From NCBI RefSeq assembly GCF_029945925.1, contig NZ_JAQSDN010000026.1, forward strand, positions 1 through 48,210: 48,210 nt of DNA, read 5' to 3'. The first letter of the stretch is position 1; every line of letters starts with the position of its first letter. This document shows positions 1 through 8,179 of this stretch, one piece after another. Source of the DNA: Polaromonas sp. (lineage in GTDB: Bacteria > Pseudomonadota > Gammaproteobacteria > Burkholderiales > Burkholderiaceae_C). The translations under genes were made by a program, and so were the position numbers. Under the pieces are notes generated by a model. It was not told the DNA's origin and ran no database searches. It saw only the letters and a list, made by a program, of their open reading frames with translations.

Positions 1-2
1 AA

Positions 3-77
3 TGGTGCCCATTCCGGGAATCGGACCCGGGACCTCTCCCTTACCAAGGGAGTGCTCTGCCACTGAGCCAAATGGGC
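3..77 (-). tRNA. tRNA-Thr (anticodon GGT)
   Basis: Read on the minus strand, the 75-nt gene has a 7-bp acceptor stem (GCCCATT with AATGGGC), discriminator A and an encoded CCA end. The anticodon stem CTCCC/GGGAG holds the loop TTGGTAA, giving anticodon GGT, threonine. It is the last of three co-directional tRNA genes (Tyr, Gly, Thr). In Betaproteobacteria this set usually precedes tuf, which would lie just outside the left edge. Confidence 0.96.
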
Positions 78-131
78 CAAATTCAAAAACTCTGCTTACC
101 TGCCAAATACAAAAACCAGCGCTTGTTGTGA

Positions 132-205
132 TGGAGCGGGAGACGGGAATCGAACCCGCGTCATTAGCTTGGAAGGCTAGGGTTCTACCATTGAACTACT
201 CCCGC
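132..205 (-). tRNA. tRNA-Gly (anticodon TCC)
   Basis: The 74-nt minus-strand gene has acceptor stem GCGGGAG/CTCCCGC and a genomically encoded CCA. The anticodon loop CTTCCAA gives anticodon TCC, glycine. It is the middle gene of the Tyr-Gly-Thr set and is probably cotranscribed with the other two. Confidence 0.96.
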
Positions 206-289
206 ATCGACCGCCTTTTCACTTCAAGACAACCCCGAAACACGGCATACCAACCATCCAGGCCACGCCTGCCTATCAAAATTTATCGC

Positions 290-375
290 TGGTGGAGAGG
301 GCTGGATTCGAACCAGCGTACTCGTTAGAGGGCAGATTTACAGTCTGCTGCCATTAACCACTCGGCCACCTCTCC
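290..375 (-). tRNA. tRNA-Tyr (anticodon GTA)
   Basis: The 86-nt minus-strand gene has the long variable arm of tyrosine tRNAs, acceptor stem GGAGAGG/CCTCTCC and an encoded CCA. The anticodon loop CTGTAAA gives anticodon GTA. It is the first gene of the tRNA operon and lies directly behind the promoter at 391-420. Confidence 0.96.
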
Positions 376-390
376 TTTGGCGAACCTCAG

Positions 391-420
391 ATTATGCCAT
401 GGAAATTTGACATCCGGCAA
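391..420 (-). promoter_or_regulatory. sigma70-type promoter for the tRNA operon
   Basis: On the minus strand a -35 hexamer TTGCCG (415-420) lies 18 bp before a -10 hexamer CATAAT (391-396). The tRNA-Tyr 5' end follows 15 nt after the -10. Hexamers, spacing and position are all seen directly; promoter activity is inferred. Confidence 0.6.
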
Positions 421-437
421 TCCTGAACAACAAGTGC

Positions 438-1208
438 TTACCACCTCACCGGCCGGTGGCCATGGCTGCGCAAAAAATCATTGGCGGCGCTGAAATGCCC
501 GCAGCCGATGAAGGGTTTGGGGGGCCGTAGCGCCGACAGGGGCGAGGGGTGGTTGGCCGTCAGCACCAGGTGCCGGGCCGGAATCAGGGCCTGCTTGGTC
601 TGGGCGTGCGCACCCCAGAGCATGAACACCACCGGCTCGGGTTTGGCCGCCACCGCAGCGATCAGCCGGTCGGTCAGCACTTCCCAGCCCTGTCTGGCAT
701 GGCTGGCGGCCTGGCCTTCCTCCACCGTCAGGCTGGTGTTGAGCAGCAATACCCCCTGGCTGGCCCAGCGTTCCAGCGAACCGCCGCTGTGCACTTCCGG
801 CGCCACCGCCGGGTCGCGCGCCAGCTCCTTGAACATGTTGCGCAGGCTGGGTGGGGGTTTCACGCCGTCCGGGACCGAAAAAGCCAGCCCCTGGGCCTGG
901 CCCGGGCCATGGTAAGGGTCCTGGCCCAGGATCACGACCTCGACACCGGCCAGCGGCGTCAGCGCCAGGGCCCGGAAGGGCTGCGGCGGGTAGATGACGG
1001 CCCCTTGCGCGAGTCGCTGTTCGATAAATACACCCAGCTGCTGGCCGGTTTTACTGGCCAGAAAATGCCCGACTTCCGGCGCCCAATCGGCCGCCAGCGG
1101 CCAGTCGGCCGGATTCCAGCGCGCCAGGTGCCGGCCGTGGCCGGTGTCCTCCGGCAGCGGCCTGGGCAAGTTTTCAAAGGCCAAATCGACCTGCAGTCCT
1201 TGTGGCAT
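438..1208 (-). CDS. ung: Uracil-DNA glycosylase (family 1)
   Basis: A 256-residue uracil-DNA glycosylase that removes uracil from DNA to start base-excision repair. The water-activating motif GQDPYH is at residues 95-100 (catalytic Asp97) and the second signature HPSPLS at 220-225 (catalytic His220). The uracil pocket segment LLLNTSLTV is near 154-162. Family members are usually 220-250 residues, so the protein is complete with a slightly long N-terminus. It follows trpC by 16 bp on the same strand and may be read as the last gene of the trp operon, an arrangement I recall from other Comamonadaceae. Confidence 0.97.
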   Translation of the reverse strand: MPQGLQVDLAFENLPRPLPEDTGHGRHLARWNPADWPLAADWAPEVGHFLASKTGQQLGVFIEQRLAQGAVIYPPQPFRALALTPLAGVEVVILGQDPYHGPGQAQGLAFSVPDGVKPPPSLRNMFKELARDPAVAPEVHSGGSLERWASQGVLLLNTSLTVEEGQAASHARQGWEVLTDRLIAAVAAKPEPVVFMLWGAHAQTKQALIPARHLVLTANHPSPLSALRPPKPFIGCGHFSAANDFLRSHGHRPVRW

Positions 1209-1224
1209 GGGCGTGAGCAGCTAT

Positions 1225-2025
1225 TTATTCAGTAGCATCCGGAAACAGCTCCGCCAGCGCGATGCCGGGGTCTTCGGCGCGCATGAAAGCCTCGCCGACC
1301 AGGAAAGCATTGACTTTGGCCTCGCGCAGGCGCGCCACGTCGACCGCGGTCGTGATGCCGGATTCGGTCACCAGCAGGCGGTCGGCCGGCACGTCCTTGA
1401 CCAGGCCCAGCGTGGTGTCCAGCAACACCTCGAAGGTCTGCAGGTTGCGGTTGTTGATGCCCAGCAGCGGCGTCTTGAGCTGGAGCGCGCGCTCCAGCTC
1501 GGCGCGGTCATGCACTTCCACCAGCACAGCCATGTCCAGCGAGAAGGCCAGCGCCTCGAGCGCCTTCATCTGCGCATCGTCCAGGCAGGCGGCAATCAGC
1601 AGGATGCAGTCGGCGCCCATGACGCGCGACTCGTAGACCTGGTAAGGGTCGATGATGAAATCCTTGCGCAGCACCGGCAGGCTGCAGGAGGCGCGCGCCT
1701 GTTTCAGGTAATCGATGCTGCCCTGGAAAAAATCCTTGTCAGTGAGTACCGACAAACACGCTGCGCCATGCTCAGAATAACTTTGGGCAATGTCGGCGGG
1801 AATGAAGTCAGCGCGCAGCACGCCCTTGGAGGGACTGGCTTTCTTGATTTCAGCAATCACCGCGGGTTTGCCGGCGCTGATTTTGGCGCGCAGGGCACCG
1901 ACAAAATCACGTGTCAGCACGCGCGACTCGGCGTCAAAACGCATCGCGGCCAGGGGTTTGCGCTTGATCGCCGCGGCGACTTCTTCGCGCTTGACGGCCA
2001 CAATCTTGTTCAGGATATCGGACAT
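1225..2025 (-). CDS. trpC: Indole-3-glycerol phosphate synthase
   Basis: A 266-residue monofunctional TrpC that closes the indole ring from carboxyphenylamino-deoxyribulose phosphate in tryptophan synthesis. TIM-barrel signatures are present: [10 protein letters not shown] at 59-68, LRKDF around catalytic Lys121, NNRNL at 191-195, ESGI at 221-224 and GEAFMRA at 244-250. There is no fused TrpF domain. The start lies 3 bp after the trpD stop, which indicates translational coupling. Confidence 0.97.
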   Translation of the reverse strand: MSDILNKIVAVKREEVAAAIKRKPLAAMRFDAESRVLTRDFVGALRAKISAGKPAVIAEIKKASPSKGVLRADFIPADIAQSYSEHGAACLSVLTDKDFFQGSIDYLKQARASCSLPVLRKDFIIDPYQVYESRVMGADCILLIAACLDDAQMKALEALAFSLDMAVLVEVHDRAELERALQLKTPLLGINNRNLQTFEVLLDTTLGLVKDVPADRLLVTESGITTAVDVARLREAKVNAFLVGEAFMRAEDPGIALAELFPDATE

Positions 2026-2028
2026 GGT

Positions 2029-3072
2029 TCAGGTCGCCAGGGCTTGGGAAGTGGAAACAAGCTGCGCGAGCTTGCCTTTGGCGGCGCCGGAAGTGATGGC
2101 CTTGCGGGCCAGCGCGATGCCGGCCAGCATGGATTCGGCCACATTGGCCGCGTACAGGGCGGCGCCGGCGTTGAGGATGACGATGTCGCGCGCCGCGCCG
2201 GGCTCGTCGTCGAGCACGCTCCTGAGCATGGCCATCGACTGCTCGGGTGTCTCCACGCGCAGCGTGCGGTTGCTGGCCATGGCCAGGCCGAAGTCCTCGG
2301 GATGGATTTCGTATTCGGTGATTTCGCCGCCCTTGAGTTCGCCGACCACCGTGGCCGCACCCAGTGAGACTTCGTCCATGCCGTCCTTGCCATAGACCAC
2401 CAGCGCATGTTCGGCGCCCAGGCGCTGCAACGCGCGCACCTGGATGCCGACCAGGTCGGGGTGGAACACGCCCATCAGGATGTTGGGCGCGTCGGCCGGG
2501 TTGGTCAGCGGCCCGAGGATGTTGAAGATGGTGCGCACGCCGAGTTCCTTGCGCACCGGGGCGACATTTTTCATCGCCGGATGGTGGTTGGGCGCAAACA
2601 TGAAACCGACGCCGACGTCCGCGATGCATTGGGCAATCGCCTCGGGCTTCAGGTTGATGTTGATGCCCAGGGCTTCGAGCACGTCGGCACTGCCGGACTT
2701 GCTGCTGACGCTGCGTCCGCCATGTTTGCTGACCTTGGCGCCGGCCGCCGCCGCGACAAACATCGAGCAGGTCGAGATGTTGAAGGTGTGCGAACCGTCG
2801 CCGCCGGTGCCGACGATGTCCACCAGGTGCGTCTTGTCGGCCACGTGGACCTTGGTGGAGAACTCGCGCATCACCTGCGCCGCCGCGGTGATTTCGCCGA
2901 TGGTTTCCTTCTTGACGCGCAAGCCGGTGATCAGCGCGGCCATCATGACGGGCGAGAGCTCGCCGCTCATGATCAGGCGCATGATCTTGAGCATCTCGTC
3001 GTGGAAGATCTCGCGGTGTTCAATCGTGCGCTGCAGCGCTTCCTGGGGCGTGATTTTGTTGCTCATGGGCAT
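2029..3072 (-). CDS. trpD: Anthranilate phosphoribosyltransferase
   Basis: A 347-residue TrpD that transfers phosphoribose from PRPP to anthranilate. The PRPP-binding GTGGD loop is at 88-92, [21 protein letters not shown] covers 116-136 and NILGPLTNP follows. There is no fused glutamine amidotransferase, since trpG is separate. A second ATG two codons downstream (giving MSNKIT) is an equally possible start. The gene is 22 bp downstream of the lysE-like gene, so two non-biosynthetic genes separate it from trpG. Confidence 0.97.
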   Translation of the reverse strand: MPMSNKITPQEALQRTIEHREIFHDEMLKIMRLIMSGELSPVMMAALITGLRVKKETIGEITAAAQVMREFSTKVHVADKTHLVDIVGTGGDGSHTFNISTCSMFVAAAAGAKVSKHGGRSVSSKSGSADVLEALGININLKPEAIAQCIADVGVGFMFAPNHHPAMKNVAPVRKELGVRTIFNILGPLTNPADAPNILMGVFHPDLVGIQVRALQRLGAEHALVVYGKDGMDEVSLGAATVVGELKGGEITEYEIHPEDFGLAMASNRTLRVETPEQSMAMLRSVLDDEPGAARDIVILNAGAALYAANVAESMLAGIALARKAITSGAAKGKLAQLVSTSQALAT

Positions 3073-3094
3073 GGTCGTGCTCTTGTCTCTCGAG

Positions 3095-3874
3095 TTAGTC
3101 GGAAGGATTGTCGGTCAGGGCCAGCTTGATGCCAAATCCAATGAACATGGCGCCGGCCACCCGGTCCAGCCAGGTAAACAGGCTCCCACGCTTGTCACTT
3201 CGTGTACTGGGCTGCCCCCCGAGGGGGCCGCTGCGCCTGCGGACTGGCAAAGCCAAATCCGCGGCCCCGGCTTGACCAGGAGAGCCCTCACGCTCGTCAC
3301 TGCATGGGCTGCGCTGCCCGCCCATGCGCCGGGTCAACCAGCTGGCGGCCAGCGCCCAGCCGATGTTGACCCACAGCGCGTTGAAGTTGAACAGCAGGCC
3401 CAGCAGCAAAAACGCCAGCGGCTTGTTGTCCACGCCGGGCGCAATGAACTGCGGCACAAAGGCGAGGAAAAACAGCGCCACCTTGGGGTTCAGCACGTTT
3501 GTCCAGAAGCCCTGGAAAAATATGCCTTTCAGGCCTCCAATCCTTACCACACGGGCGCCATCAGCTTCTGAATTGATAGCAAATTCGGCGCCCTGGCGGG
3601 TCAGCAGGCGGATGCCGACATACACCAGGTAGGCGGCGCCGGCCCACTTGAGCACGGTGAACGCCGTGGCCGAGGCGGCCAGCAAGGCGCTGACCCCCCC
3701 TGCCGCCGCGATGATGTGCACAAAGCAGCCCGCGGTGATGCCCAGCGCCGCCACCATACCGGCGCGCGCGCCGCGGCGCAGGGCATGGGTCACGATGTAG
3801 AGCACATCCGGGCCGGGCGTCAGGTTCAGCAACACGCCGGCAGCGATGAAAAGCAGCAGTTGTCCGGTCGCCAT
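3095..3874 (-). CDS. LysE/RhtB-family amino-acid exporter carrying in-frame repeat insertions
   Basis: A 259-residue inner-membrane protein of the LysE/RhtB family, which exports amino acids such as lysine, threonine or homoserine. The N-terminal signature [21 protein letters not shown] (about 15-35) and the fourth segment [21 protein letters not shown] (123-143) are clear. Typical members have 205-215 residues. The excess is explained by two repeats: residues about 97-118 are encoded by the 60-bp family A repeat and about 187-231 by a GC-rich family B repeat. The family B insert is hydrophilic and sits between the fifth and sixth membrane segments; the normal C-terminal segment [19 protein letters not shown] follows intact. 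I chose the ATG at 3874 (MATGQLLLF), 10 bp after ltaE; an upstream in-frame extension would overlap ltaE. Placement after a threonine aldolase suggests threonine or aromatic amino-acid export, which is inference. Confidence 0.85.
   Translation of the reverse strand: MATGQLLLFIAAGVLLNLTPGPDVLYIVTHALRRGARAGMVAALGITAGCFVHIIAAAGGVSALLAASATAFTVLKWAGAAYLVYVGIRLLTRQGAEFAINSEADGARVVRIGGLKGIFFQGFWTNVLNPKVALFFLAFVPQFIAPGVDNKPLAFLLLGLLFNFNALWVNIGWALAASWLTRRMGGQRSPCSDEREGSPGQAGAADLALPVRRRSGPLGGQPSTRSDKRGSLFTWLDRVAGAMFIGFGIKLALTDNPSD
3185..3322. repeat. GC-rich dispersed repeat family B, copy 1 (inside lysE)
   Basis: One full unit (about 3185-3275) contains CACGCTTGTCACTTCG, a CCCCCCGAGGGGG palindrome and the arm GCCGCTGCGCCTGCGG ending in CCGCGGCCCCGG. 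A second partial unit (about 3281-3320) follows. The same modules occur at 41847-42019 and 42578-42680, where they are intergenic. Here the repeat lies inside lysE and is read through without a stop codon. Confidence 0.85.
3523..3583 (-). repeat. 60-bp dispersed repeat family A, copy 1 (inside lysE)
   Basis: Read on the minus strand it runs GCTATCAATTCAGAAGCTGA ... GGCGCCCGT ... GGAGGCCTGAAAGG. It matches seven other copies in this window. It is in frame in lysE and encodes about residues 97-118, in the loop between the third and fourth membrane segments. Confidence 0.8.
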
Positions 3875-3884
3875 GGAATGCCCC

Positions 3885-4931
3885 TCAGTTGCTGAAGAAG
3901 CCGCGCATCGCCGCGATCGCCCGGTCCACGCCGGCCGCATCCACGTCGAGGTGGGTGACAAAACGCAGGCGGTACAGGCCGGTGGCCTGGATGCCTTGAC
4001 TTGCGAGGTGCTGCAGCAAGGCCTCGGACTGGTCGCGCGCGCTGCCTACCAGGTCCACAAACAGGATGTTGGTCTGCGGCGCCTCGACCTGCAGGCCGGC
4101 CAGGCCGGTCAGCCCATCGGCCAGCCGTTTTGCCAGCAGATGGTCGTCGGCCAGGCGCTCGATGTGGTGGTCCAGCGCATACGCGGCCGCGGCCGCCAAC
4201 CCGCCGGCCTGCCGCATGGCGCCGCCGGCCATCTTGCGGATGCGCCGGGCGCGGGCGATGAATTCGGCCGAGCCGCACAGCGCCGAACCGACCGGCGCGC
4301 CCAAACCCTTGCTGAAGCAGACGGACACCGAATCGAAGCAGCCGGCGATGCGCCGGGCTTCTGCCCGCGCCTCTGCGCCCGTGGTGGCGGCTTGGGCCAC
4401 CGCAGCATTGAACAGCCTCGCGCCGTCCAGGTGCCGGGCCAGCCCCTGGCTTCGCGCCAGCGTGGTTGCTGCTTCGATGTAAGCCATGGGCAGCAACTTG
4501 CCACCCAGCGTGTTTTCCAGCGCCAGCAGCCGGCTACGGGCGAAATGCGGATCGTCCGGCTTGACCGCGGCCTCGATGTCGGCCAGGGCCAGCGTGCCGT
4601 CGGCCTGGTGGTTCAGCGGCTGGGGCTGCACGCTGCCCAGCACCGCCGCGCCGCCGCCTTCCCAGCGATAGCAGTGCTGCATCTGGCCGACGATGTACTC
4701 GTCGCCGCGCTGGCAGTGGGCCAGAATCGCGCACAGGTTGCTCTGGGTGCCGGTGGGCACAAACAGCGCCGCCTCGAAGCCCAGCATCGCCGCGATCTTG
4801 TCCTGCAGCGCGTTCACACTCGGGTCGTCGCCAAACACGTCGTCACCCAGCGGCGCGCGGGCCATCGCGGCACGCATGCCCTCGGTGGGCTGCGTCACGG
4901 TGTCGCTTCTCAGGTCAACTTTTGTCGTCAT
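3885..4931 (-). CDS. ltaE: Low-specificity L-threonine aldolase
   Basis: A 348-residue PLP-dependent aldolase of the LtaE/GLY1 family that splits L-threonine or L-allo-threonine to glycine and acetaldehyde. The N-terminus DLRSDTVTQPTEGMRAAM is the family signature. FVPTGTQSN lies at 57-65, EGGGAAVLGSVQPQP near 91-105 and the PLP-binding Lys208 is in VCFSKGLGAPVGS. Length is normal. It lies between trpG and lysE within the trp operon. Its ATG is directly preceded by a family A repeat that fills the trpG-ltaE spacer. Pairing with a LysE-type exporter suggests a small amino-acid overflow module inserted in the operon, which is inference. Confidence 0.93.
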   Translation of the reverse strand: MTTKVDLRSDTVTQPTEGMRAAMARAPLGDDVFGDDPSVNALQDKIAAMLGFEAALFVPTGTQSNLCAILAHCQRGDEYIVGQMQHCYRWEGGGAAVLGSVQPQPLNHQADGTLALADIEAAVKPDDPHFARSRLLALENTLGGKLLPMAYIEAATTLARSQGLARHLDGARLFNAAVAQAATTGAEARAEARRIAGCFDSVSVCFSKGLGAPVGSALCGSAEFIARARRIRKMAGGAMRQAGGLAAAAAYALDHHIERLADDHLLAKRLADGLTGLAGLQVEAPQTNILFVDLVGSARDQSEALLQHLASQGIQATGLYRLRFVTHLDVDAAGVDRAIAAMRGFFSN

Positions 4932-4986
4932 TTATGCCACCAGCCCTTATGGAATATGCGCAAGCAGCTACGCTTTTAATAGCAAA
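4932..4986 (-). repeat. 60-bp dispersed repeat family A, copy 2
   Basis: Read on the minus strand it runs GCTATTAAAAGCGTAGCTGC, TTGCGC, AAGGGCTGG. It fills nearly all of the 66-bp space between the trpG stop and the ltaE start codon, so it forms the ltaE upstream region. Confidence 0.8.
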
Positions 4987-4997
4987 CAGAGCCGCGA

Positions 4998-5570
4998 CTA
5001 GGCGCTCTGCTCGAGGAAGTTTTTCAGCATTGCATGGCCGTGTTCGGTCAGTATCGATTCAGGGTGGAACTGCACGCCCTGGATCGCGAGTTCCTTGTGG
5101 CGCACGCCCATGATCTCGCCGTCGTCGGTCCAGGCGGTGATGGCCAGTACCTCCGGGCAGGACGCCTTGTCGATCGCGAGCGAGTGGTAGCGGTTGACGG
5201 TGAACTGCCTGGGCAGACCGGCAAACACGCCTTCCTGCGTGGTGGTGATCACACTGGTTTTGCCGTGCATCAGCTGCTGCGCACGCACGATCTTGCCGCC
5301 AAAGGCTGCGCCCACCGCCTGGTGGCCCAGGCAGACGCCCAGGATCGGCAGCTTGCCGGCGAAGTGTTGAATGGCCGCCACCGAAATGCCGGCCTCCGCC
5401 GGCGAACACGGACCGGGTGAAACTACCAGGCGGTCCGGCGCGCGCGCGGCAATGCCTTCGACGGTGATTTCATCGTTGCGGAAGACCTCGACCTCGGCAC
5501 CAAGCTCGCCGAAATACTGGACGATGTTGTAGGTGAAGGAGTCGTAGTTGTCGATCATCAAGAGTTTCAT
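4998..5570 (-). CDS. trpG: Anthranilate synthase, glutamine amidotransferase subunit
   Basis: A 190-residue class I glutamine amidotransferase that supplies ammonia to TrpE. The N-terminus [15 protein letters not shown] is diagnostic. The oxyanion segment SPGPCSP is at 51-57, the nucleophile Cys80 is in GVCLGHQ, and the His169/Glu171 pair is in QFHPES. The ATG at 5570 is preceded by a purine-rich AAGGAGCGG on the minus strand, which supports it over upstream starts. It follows trpE by 10 bp. In some bacteria this subunit also serves aminodeoxychorismate synthase; whether that holds here cannot be seen. Confidence 0.97.
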   Translation of the reverse strand: MKLLMIDNYDSFTYNIVQYFGELGAEVEVFRNDEITVEGIAARAPDRLVVSPGPCSPAEAGISVAAIQHFAGKLPILGVCLGHQAVGAAFGGKIVRAQQLMHGKTSVITTTQEGVFAGLPRQFTVNRYHSLAIDKASCPEVLAITAWTDDGEIMGVRHKELAIQGVQFHPESILTEHGHAMLKNFLEQSA

Positions 5571-5580
5571 GATCCGCTCC

Positions 5581-7080
5581 TTATTCCAGGCCTTCTTCGA
5601 CCAGCTCGGAAGCCCGCAACAAGGCGCGCGCCTTGGCTTCGGTCTCTTTCCATTCGAGCTCGGCCACCGAATCGGCCACCACGCCGGCCGCCGCCTGCAC
5701 GTAGAGCATCTGGTCCTTGATGACGCCGGTGCGAATCGCAATCGCCACGTCCATGTCGCCCGCATAACTGAGGTAGCCGCAGGCGCCGCCGTACAGGCCG
5801 CGTTTGGTCGGTTCGAGCTGGTCGATCAGTTCCATCGCATGCACCTTGGGCGCGCCGGTCAGCGTGCCGGCCGGAAAAGTCGCCTTGAGCACGTCCATGC
5901 TGGTCATGCCGTCGAGCAACACGCCCTCGACGTTGCTGACGATGTGCATCACGTGGCTGTAACGCTCCACCGAAAACGCCTCGGTGACCTTGACCGTGCC
6001 GGTTTTGGCGATGCGGCCGATGTCGTTGCGCGCCAGGTCGATCAGCATCACGTGTTCGGCGCGTTCTTTCGGGTCGTTGATCAGCTCCTGCTCGACGGCC
6101 TTATCAAGCTCGGGCGACGAAGCGCGCGGACGCGTGCCGGCCAGCGGGCGGATCGTGATCTTCTGACCTTCGTCCGTTTTTTCCTGCCGCACCAGAATTT
6201 CCGGCGAGGCGCCCACCACGTGGAAGTCGCCGAAGTGGTAGTAATACATGTAGGGGCTGGGGTTGAGCGAACGCAGCGCGCGGTACAGCGACAGCGGCGA
6301 CTCGGTGTAGCGCTTCTTGATGCGCTGGCCCACCTGCACCTGCATGAAGTCGCCGGCCTCGATCAGCCGCTTGGCGCGCTCGACAGCGGCCAGGTAATCG
6401 GCCTTGGCAAAGTCGCGTTCGGCCGGGTAGCCCTGGGTCGGCTTGACCACCGGCGCGCTGACCGAGTACTTGAGCTGCTCCTTCAGTTCGCGCACGCGCT
6501 TCTTGGCGTTGGCGTAGGCCTCGGGCAGGGCCGGGTCGGCGTAGACGATCAGGTAGAGCTTGCCCGAGAGGTTATCGATCACCGCCAGCTCTTCGCACTG
6601 CAGCAGCAGGATGTCGGGACAGCCCAGGGTATCGGGCGGGCAGGAGGCTTCGAGTTTTTTCTCGATGTAGCGCACCGTGTCGTAGCCGAAGTAGCCGGCC
6701 AGACCGCCGCAAAAACGCGGCAGGCCGGGCCGCAGCGCGACCTTGAAACGCTTCTGGTAGTCGCTAATGAAATCGAGCGGATTGGCTTTCGAGGTTTCGA
6801 TGACCTGGCCGTCGCGCACAACCTCCGTCAGCACGTCGGCGCCAAACCCGCTGGCGCGCACCAGGGTGCGGGCCGGCAGGCCGATGAAGCTGTAGCGGCC
6901 AAAACGCTCGCCGCCGACGACCGATTCGAGAAGAAAGCTGAATTTTCCGCCGTCCCTCGAATGCGCCAGCTTGAGGTACAGGGAGAGCGGGGTTTCGAGG
7001 TCGGCAAACGCCTCCGCCATCAGCGGAATGCGGTTGTAGCCCTGCTGCGCAAGGCTTTTGAATTCAAGTTCAGTGATCAC
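5581..7080 (-). CDS. trpE: Anthranilate synthase component I
   Basis: A 499-residue chorismate-utilising enzyme that makes anthranilate with TrpG, the first committed step to tryptophan. The tryptophan-binding element [18 protein letters not shown] is near residues 50-67. The chorismate-binding domain includes [11 protein letters not shown], the [10 protein letters not shown] segment, [17 protein letters not shown] and [15 protein letters not shown] chose the GTG at 7080 ([10 protein letters not shown]) because AAGGA lies about seven bases upstream and the length then matches the family. An in-frame ATG at 7131 would add 17 residues without similarity. It is the first gene of the minus-strand trp operon. 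Confidence 0.96.
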   Translation of the reverse strand: MITELEFKSLAQQGYNRIPLMAEAFADLETPLSLYLKLAHSRDGGKFSFLLESVVGGERFGRYSFIGLPARTLVRASGFGADVLTEVVRDGQVIETSKANPLDFISDYQKRFKVALRPGLPRFCGGLAGYFGYDTVRYIEKKLEASCPPDTLGCPDILLLQCEELAVIDNLSGKLYLIVYADPALPEAYANAKKRVRELKEQLKYSVSAPVVKPTQGYPAERDFAKADYLAAVERAKRLIEAGDFMQVQVGQRIKKRYTESPLSLYRALRSLNPSPYMYYYHFGDFHVVGASPEILVRQEKTDEGQKITIRPLAGTRPRASSPELDKAVEQELINDPKERAEHVMLIDLARNDIGRIAKTGTVKVTEAFSVERYSHVMHIVSNVEGVLLDGMTSMDVLKATFPAGTLTGAPKVHAMELIDQLEPTKRGLYGGACGYLSYAGDMDVAIAIRTGVIKDQMLYVQAAAGVVADSVAELEWKETEAKARALLRASELVEEGLE

Positions 7081-7570
7081 GGCAAGTTCCTTCACCGGTG
7101 GACCCACGCGCGCCGGCGTGGCCACCTTCATTCAGTACACCCCGAAAACCGGGGCAAGGATGCTCGTTGCAGGAGGGCAAGAGCGCATCAAAACAGGCTT
7201 GCACGGCAACGAGGCGGGCCGGCCTCGGCATGCGAGAGCTGTCAGGCCCGCCAGGGCCAGGCTCCCCGGTAGCTGCTACCTGTCTGAATGATGCGATGAA
7301 TGAACATGGAAGGCCAAGTGTAGCAAAGGCAGACGGACCGAAGGAACCCAGTCCCCTTCAAGAGGCAAAAGGCAATAGGCAATAGGCGCAGGAAAACGAC
7401 GTTCACCGAAAGCCCGACAAAAAGAACAGCAAAAAAGCCAGGCGCCTCCACAGCCGCGGGCGAATGTAACTAGTAGTAATGCTTATCTCGCAAACCCTCT
7501 TGTGGGTAGCCAGGTGCCGGACCAAAATACCTTCATTAACGAACGACCGTTCTTTTTCTGGAGACCTCTT
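7081..7570. other. Divergent intergenic region upstream of trpE
   Basis: A 490-bp region with no convincing protein gene. On the minus strand a 21-codon ORF (7242-7307) ends in the residues GAWPWRA, so it has two Trp codons near its end, but it lacks a clear ribosome site. A short hairpin CCCCG/CGGGG sits at 7140-7154 without a T-run. A tandem GGCAATA duplication lies near 7370-7387. On the plus strand the palindrome GAACGACCGTTC (7541-7552) lies 18 bp before the start codon of the next gene. Confidence 0.5.
7541..7552. promoter_or_regulatory. Short palindrome, possible operator
   Basis: The perfect 12-bp inverted repeat GAACG-AC-CGTTC lies 18 bp before the ATG at 7571. It resembles the half-site symmetry of TetR-type operators. 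No regulator gene of that class is nearby, so function is only a guess. Confidence 0.3.
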
Positions 7571-8158
7571 ATGACCTGGATGAAACCATGCCTAGCGGGC
7601 GCCATGTCGCTTTTGCTGGCCTTCAGCGCCGCAGCGGCCACCGTGGAAGTGGGCGGCGTCAAGCTCGAAGACCAGATCGACATGCGCGGCAGCAAGCTGG
7701 TGCTCAATGGCGCCGGCGTGCGCTTCAAGGCCGTCTTCAAGGTCTACACGGCCGGCCTGTACCTCGGCAAAAAAGCCGCCACCCCGGAAGAGGTGCTGGC
7801 CGCGCCCGGCGCCAAGCGCCTGCAGATCACCATGCTGCGTGAGATCGATTCCAACGAACTCGGCAAGCTCTTCACGCGGGGGGTGCAGGACAACGCGCCC
7901 AAAACCGAAATGTCCAAACTGATCCCCGGCCTGATCAAGATGGGGCAGATTTTCTCGGACCAGAAAAAACTGGTCGCCGGCGACGTCTTCATGATCGACT
8001 GGGTGCCAGGCACCGGCACCGTGATCACCGTCAAGGGCGTGCCGCAAGGCGAGCCCTTCAAGGAGCCGGAATTTTTCAACGCGTTGATGCGTATCTGGCT
8101 CGGCCCCGTGCCCGCAGACTGGAAACTCAAGGACGCCCTGCTGGGCAAACCCGCCTGA
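7571..8158 (+). CDS. Secreted chalcone-isomerase-fold protein
   Basis: A 195-residue protein with a cleavable signal peptide (MTWMKPCLAGAMSLLLAFSAAAA, cut near residue 22). The mature part VEVGGVKLEDQI ... GAGVRFKAVFKVYTAGLYLGKKAATPEEVLAAPGAKRLQITMLREI ... fits the bacterial chalcone isomerase-like family, periplasmic proteins of unknown function. The name reflects fold only; flavonoid chemistry is not implied. The ATG at 7571 has GGAG nine bases upstream and gives a proper signal peptide, unlike an upstream in-frame ATG at 7502. It is transcribed away from trpE and ends with a clear terminator. Confidence 0.82.
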   Translation: MTWMKPCLAGAMSLLLAFSAAAATVEVGGVKLEDQIDMRGSKLVLNGAGVRFKAVFKVYTAGLYLGKKAATPEEVLAAPGAKRLQITMLREIDSNELGKLFTRGVQDNAPKTEMSKLIPGLIKMGQIFSDQKKLVAGDVFMIDWVPGTGTVITVKGVPQGEPFKEPEFFNALMRIWLGPVPADWKLKDALLGKPA

Positions 8159-8179
8159 GCCCAGCGCCGGCTGTGATGT

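Noticed and set aside
1..375. tRNA genes as an integrative-element attachment site
   Set aside because: No integrase, no partial tRNA duplicate and no foreign-looking genes are next to the tRNA set in this window.
994..2367. Long plus-strand open frame opposite trpC/trpD
   Set aside because: It is antisense to conserved trp genes and has a low-complexity, His/Gln/Arg-rich product typical of GC-rich shadow frames.
5548..7272. 574-codon plus-strand open frame opposite trpE/trpG
   Set aside because: Antisense to trpE with its motifs intact; the product has no recognisable domain.
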